A stretch of DNA of 5,749 nt, taken from NCBI GenBank assembly GCA_015904055.1, contig JABMDE010000023.1:1-5749 (forward strand), written 5' to 3'. The notes under the pieces were generated by a model. That model worked only from the letters and a program-made list of their open reading frames with translations, ran no database searches and had not been told where the DNA came from. Positions 5,165-5,749 of the stretch are shown here, piece after piece. Numbering within the stretch: the first letter of the stretch is position 1; each line of letters starts with the position of its first letter. The DNA comes from Nitrospira sp. (GTDB lineage: Bacteria > Nitrospirota > Nitrospiria > Nitrospirales > Nitrospiraceae). The position numbers and the translations under genes were made by a program.

Positions 5165-5749
5165 TGACAGCGCCACGCGTGAACGGCAAGGTCTATCTGG
5201 TCGGGGCCGGCCCCGGCGATCCCAAGCTGCTGACTCTTCGTGGGAAGGAATGTCTTGAGCGGGCGGATGTGGTTTTGTACGATTATCTCGCCAATCCCGC
5301 CATTCTGACCCATGTACCTGATCATGCGGAGCGATTGTATGTCGGGCGGCGCGGTAAAGGAAAATATCCGGCGCAAGACGAGATCAACCGGCTATTGATC
5401 GCGCGCGCGCAGGATGGCAAAACCGTCGTACGGCTCAAGGGCGGGGATCCCTTCGTATTTGGGCGTGGAGGAGAAGAGGCGGAAGTGTTGGCATCGGCCG
5501 GCATTGAGTTTGAGGTCGTCCCCGGTGTTACGGCTGCTGTTGCGGCGCCGGCCTATGCCGGTATTCCTGTGACGCATCGGACGCTGGCCTCCACGGTTAC
5601 GTTTGTCACGGGGCATGAAGATCCCGACAAACCATCAACCGGGGTGGAGTGGCCGAGGCTTGCAACGAGCCATGGCACCTTGGTCTTTCTCATGGGCATG
5701 AAGAATTTGCCGGCGATTGTCGCCAATTTAACGGCTGAGGGACGGTCAA
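5164..5749 (+). CDS. cobA: Uroporphyrinogen-III C-methyltransferase (SUMT), 3' end beyond the window
   Basis: This frame starts at the ATG sharing a base with the hemC stop and stays open to the window end, giving the first 195 residues. SUMT methylates uroporphyrinogen III at C2 and C7 with S-adenosylmethionine to form precorrin-2, the branch point to siroheme, cobalamin and heme d1. Visible motifs are VYLVGAGPGDP (10-20), VVLYDYL (36-42), VGRRGKGK (60-67), RLKGGDPFVFGRGGEE (90-105), VVPGVTAA (118-125), YAGIPVTHR (131-139) and TFVTGHE (146-152), all as in CobA/CysG-type SUMTs. About 60 more residues are expected for a stand-alone enzyme. In related operons the domain may be fused to uroporphyrinogen-III synthase (HemD), which would fit the order hemA-hemC, but this cannot be seen here. 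A GTG at 5179 is an alternative start. Translation is probably coupled to hemC; only a weak GGAA precedes the start. Confidence 0.96.
   Translation, partial: MTAPRVNGKVYLVGAGPGDPKLLTLRGKECLERADVVLYDYLANPAILTHVPDHAERLYVGRRGKGKYPAQDEINRLLIARAQDGKTVVRLKGGDPFVFGRGGEEAEVLASAGIEFEVVPGVTAAVAAPAYAGIPVTHRTLASTVTFVTGHEDPDKPSTGVEWPRLATSHGTLVFLMGMKNLPAIVANLTAEGRS

Noticed and set aside
1..5749. CRISPR array, IS element, prophage or defence system
   Set aside because: No regularly spaced direct repeats, terminal inverted repeats, transposase or nuclease motifs were found. The content is housekeeping throughout.

Overview
The window reads as a chromosomal housekeeping segment from a Gram-negative-type bacterium with moderately high GC. 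Gene content, gene order and protein flavour (CcsA/HemX-like gene, then hemA, hemC, cobA; a short RsmI-like gene upstream) are most like Nitrospira. That assignment is from memory of family resemblance and no search was run. No phage, IS element, CRISPR array or toxin-antitoxin system is visible.

Layout: (1) 13-99, tRNA-Leu(CAA) with encoded CCA. (2) 100-297, a non-coding leader with a small perfect hairpin and a possible promoter, ending in a strong ribosome binding site. (3) 298-1062, a secreted protein of unknown function with a CxxC near its C-terminus, closed by a strong intrinsic terminator at 1091-1120. (4) 1153-1419, a TusA/SirA-family sulfur-carrier protein. (5) 1383-2159 on the minus strand, a divergent and short RsmI-type 16S rRNA methyltransferase, overlapping the end of the TusA gene tail-to-tail. 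(6) From a good sigma70-type promoter at 2178-2207, a plus-strand tetrapyrrole operon: a broken ccsA/hemX-like gene (2265-2794), hemA (2796-4181), hemC (4217-5164) and cobA (5164 to the window end, incomplete).

HemA reduces glutamyl-tRNA to start C5 tetrapyrrole synthesis, HemC polymerises porphobilinogen to hydroxymethylbilane, and CobA methylates uroporphyrinogen III towards siroheme, cobalamin or heme d1. The CcsA-like membrane protein ahead of hemA would normally link heme supply to cytochrome c assembly. Spacing is tight throughout: 1 bp between the ccsA remnant and hemA, and a 1-bp stop/start overlap between hemC and cobA.

The most notable observation is that the ccsA-like gene appears to have lost an internal segment of roughly 90-100 codons. 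Its N-terminal five membrane helices end in a premature stop at 2718-2720, while the family's characteristic C-terminal helix continues at once in another frame up to 2794. This is either a real inactivating deletion or an assembly/sequence error. I found no convincing undescribed multi-gene system; the other points of interest are the degenerate motifs of the RsmI-like protein and the unknown secreted CxxC protein.
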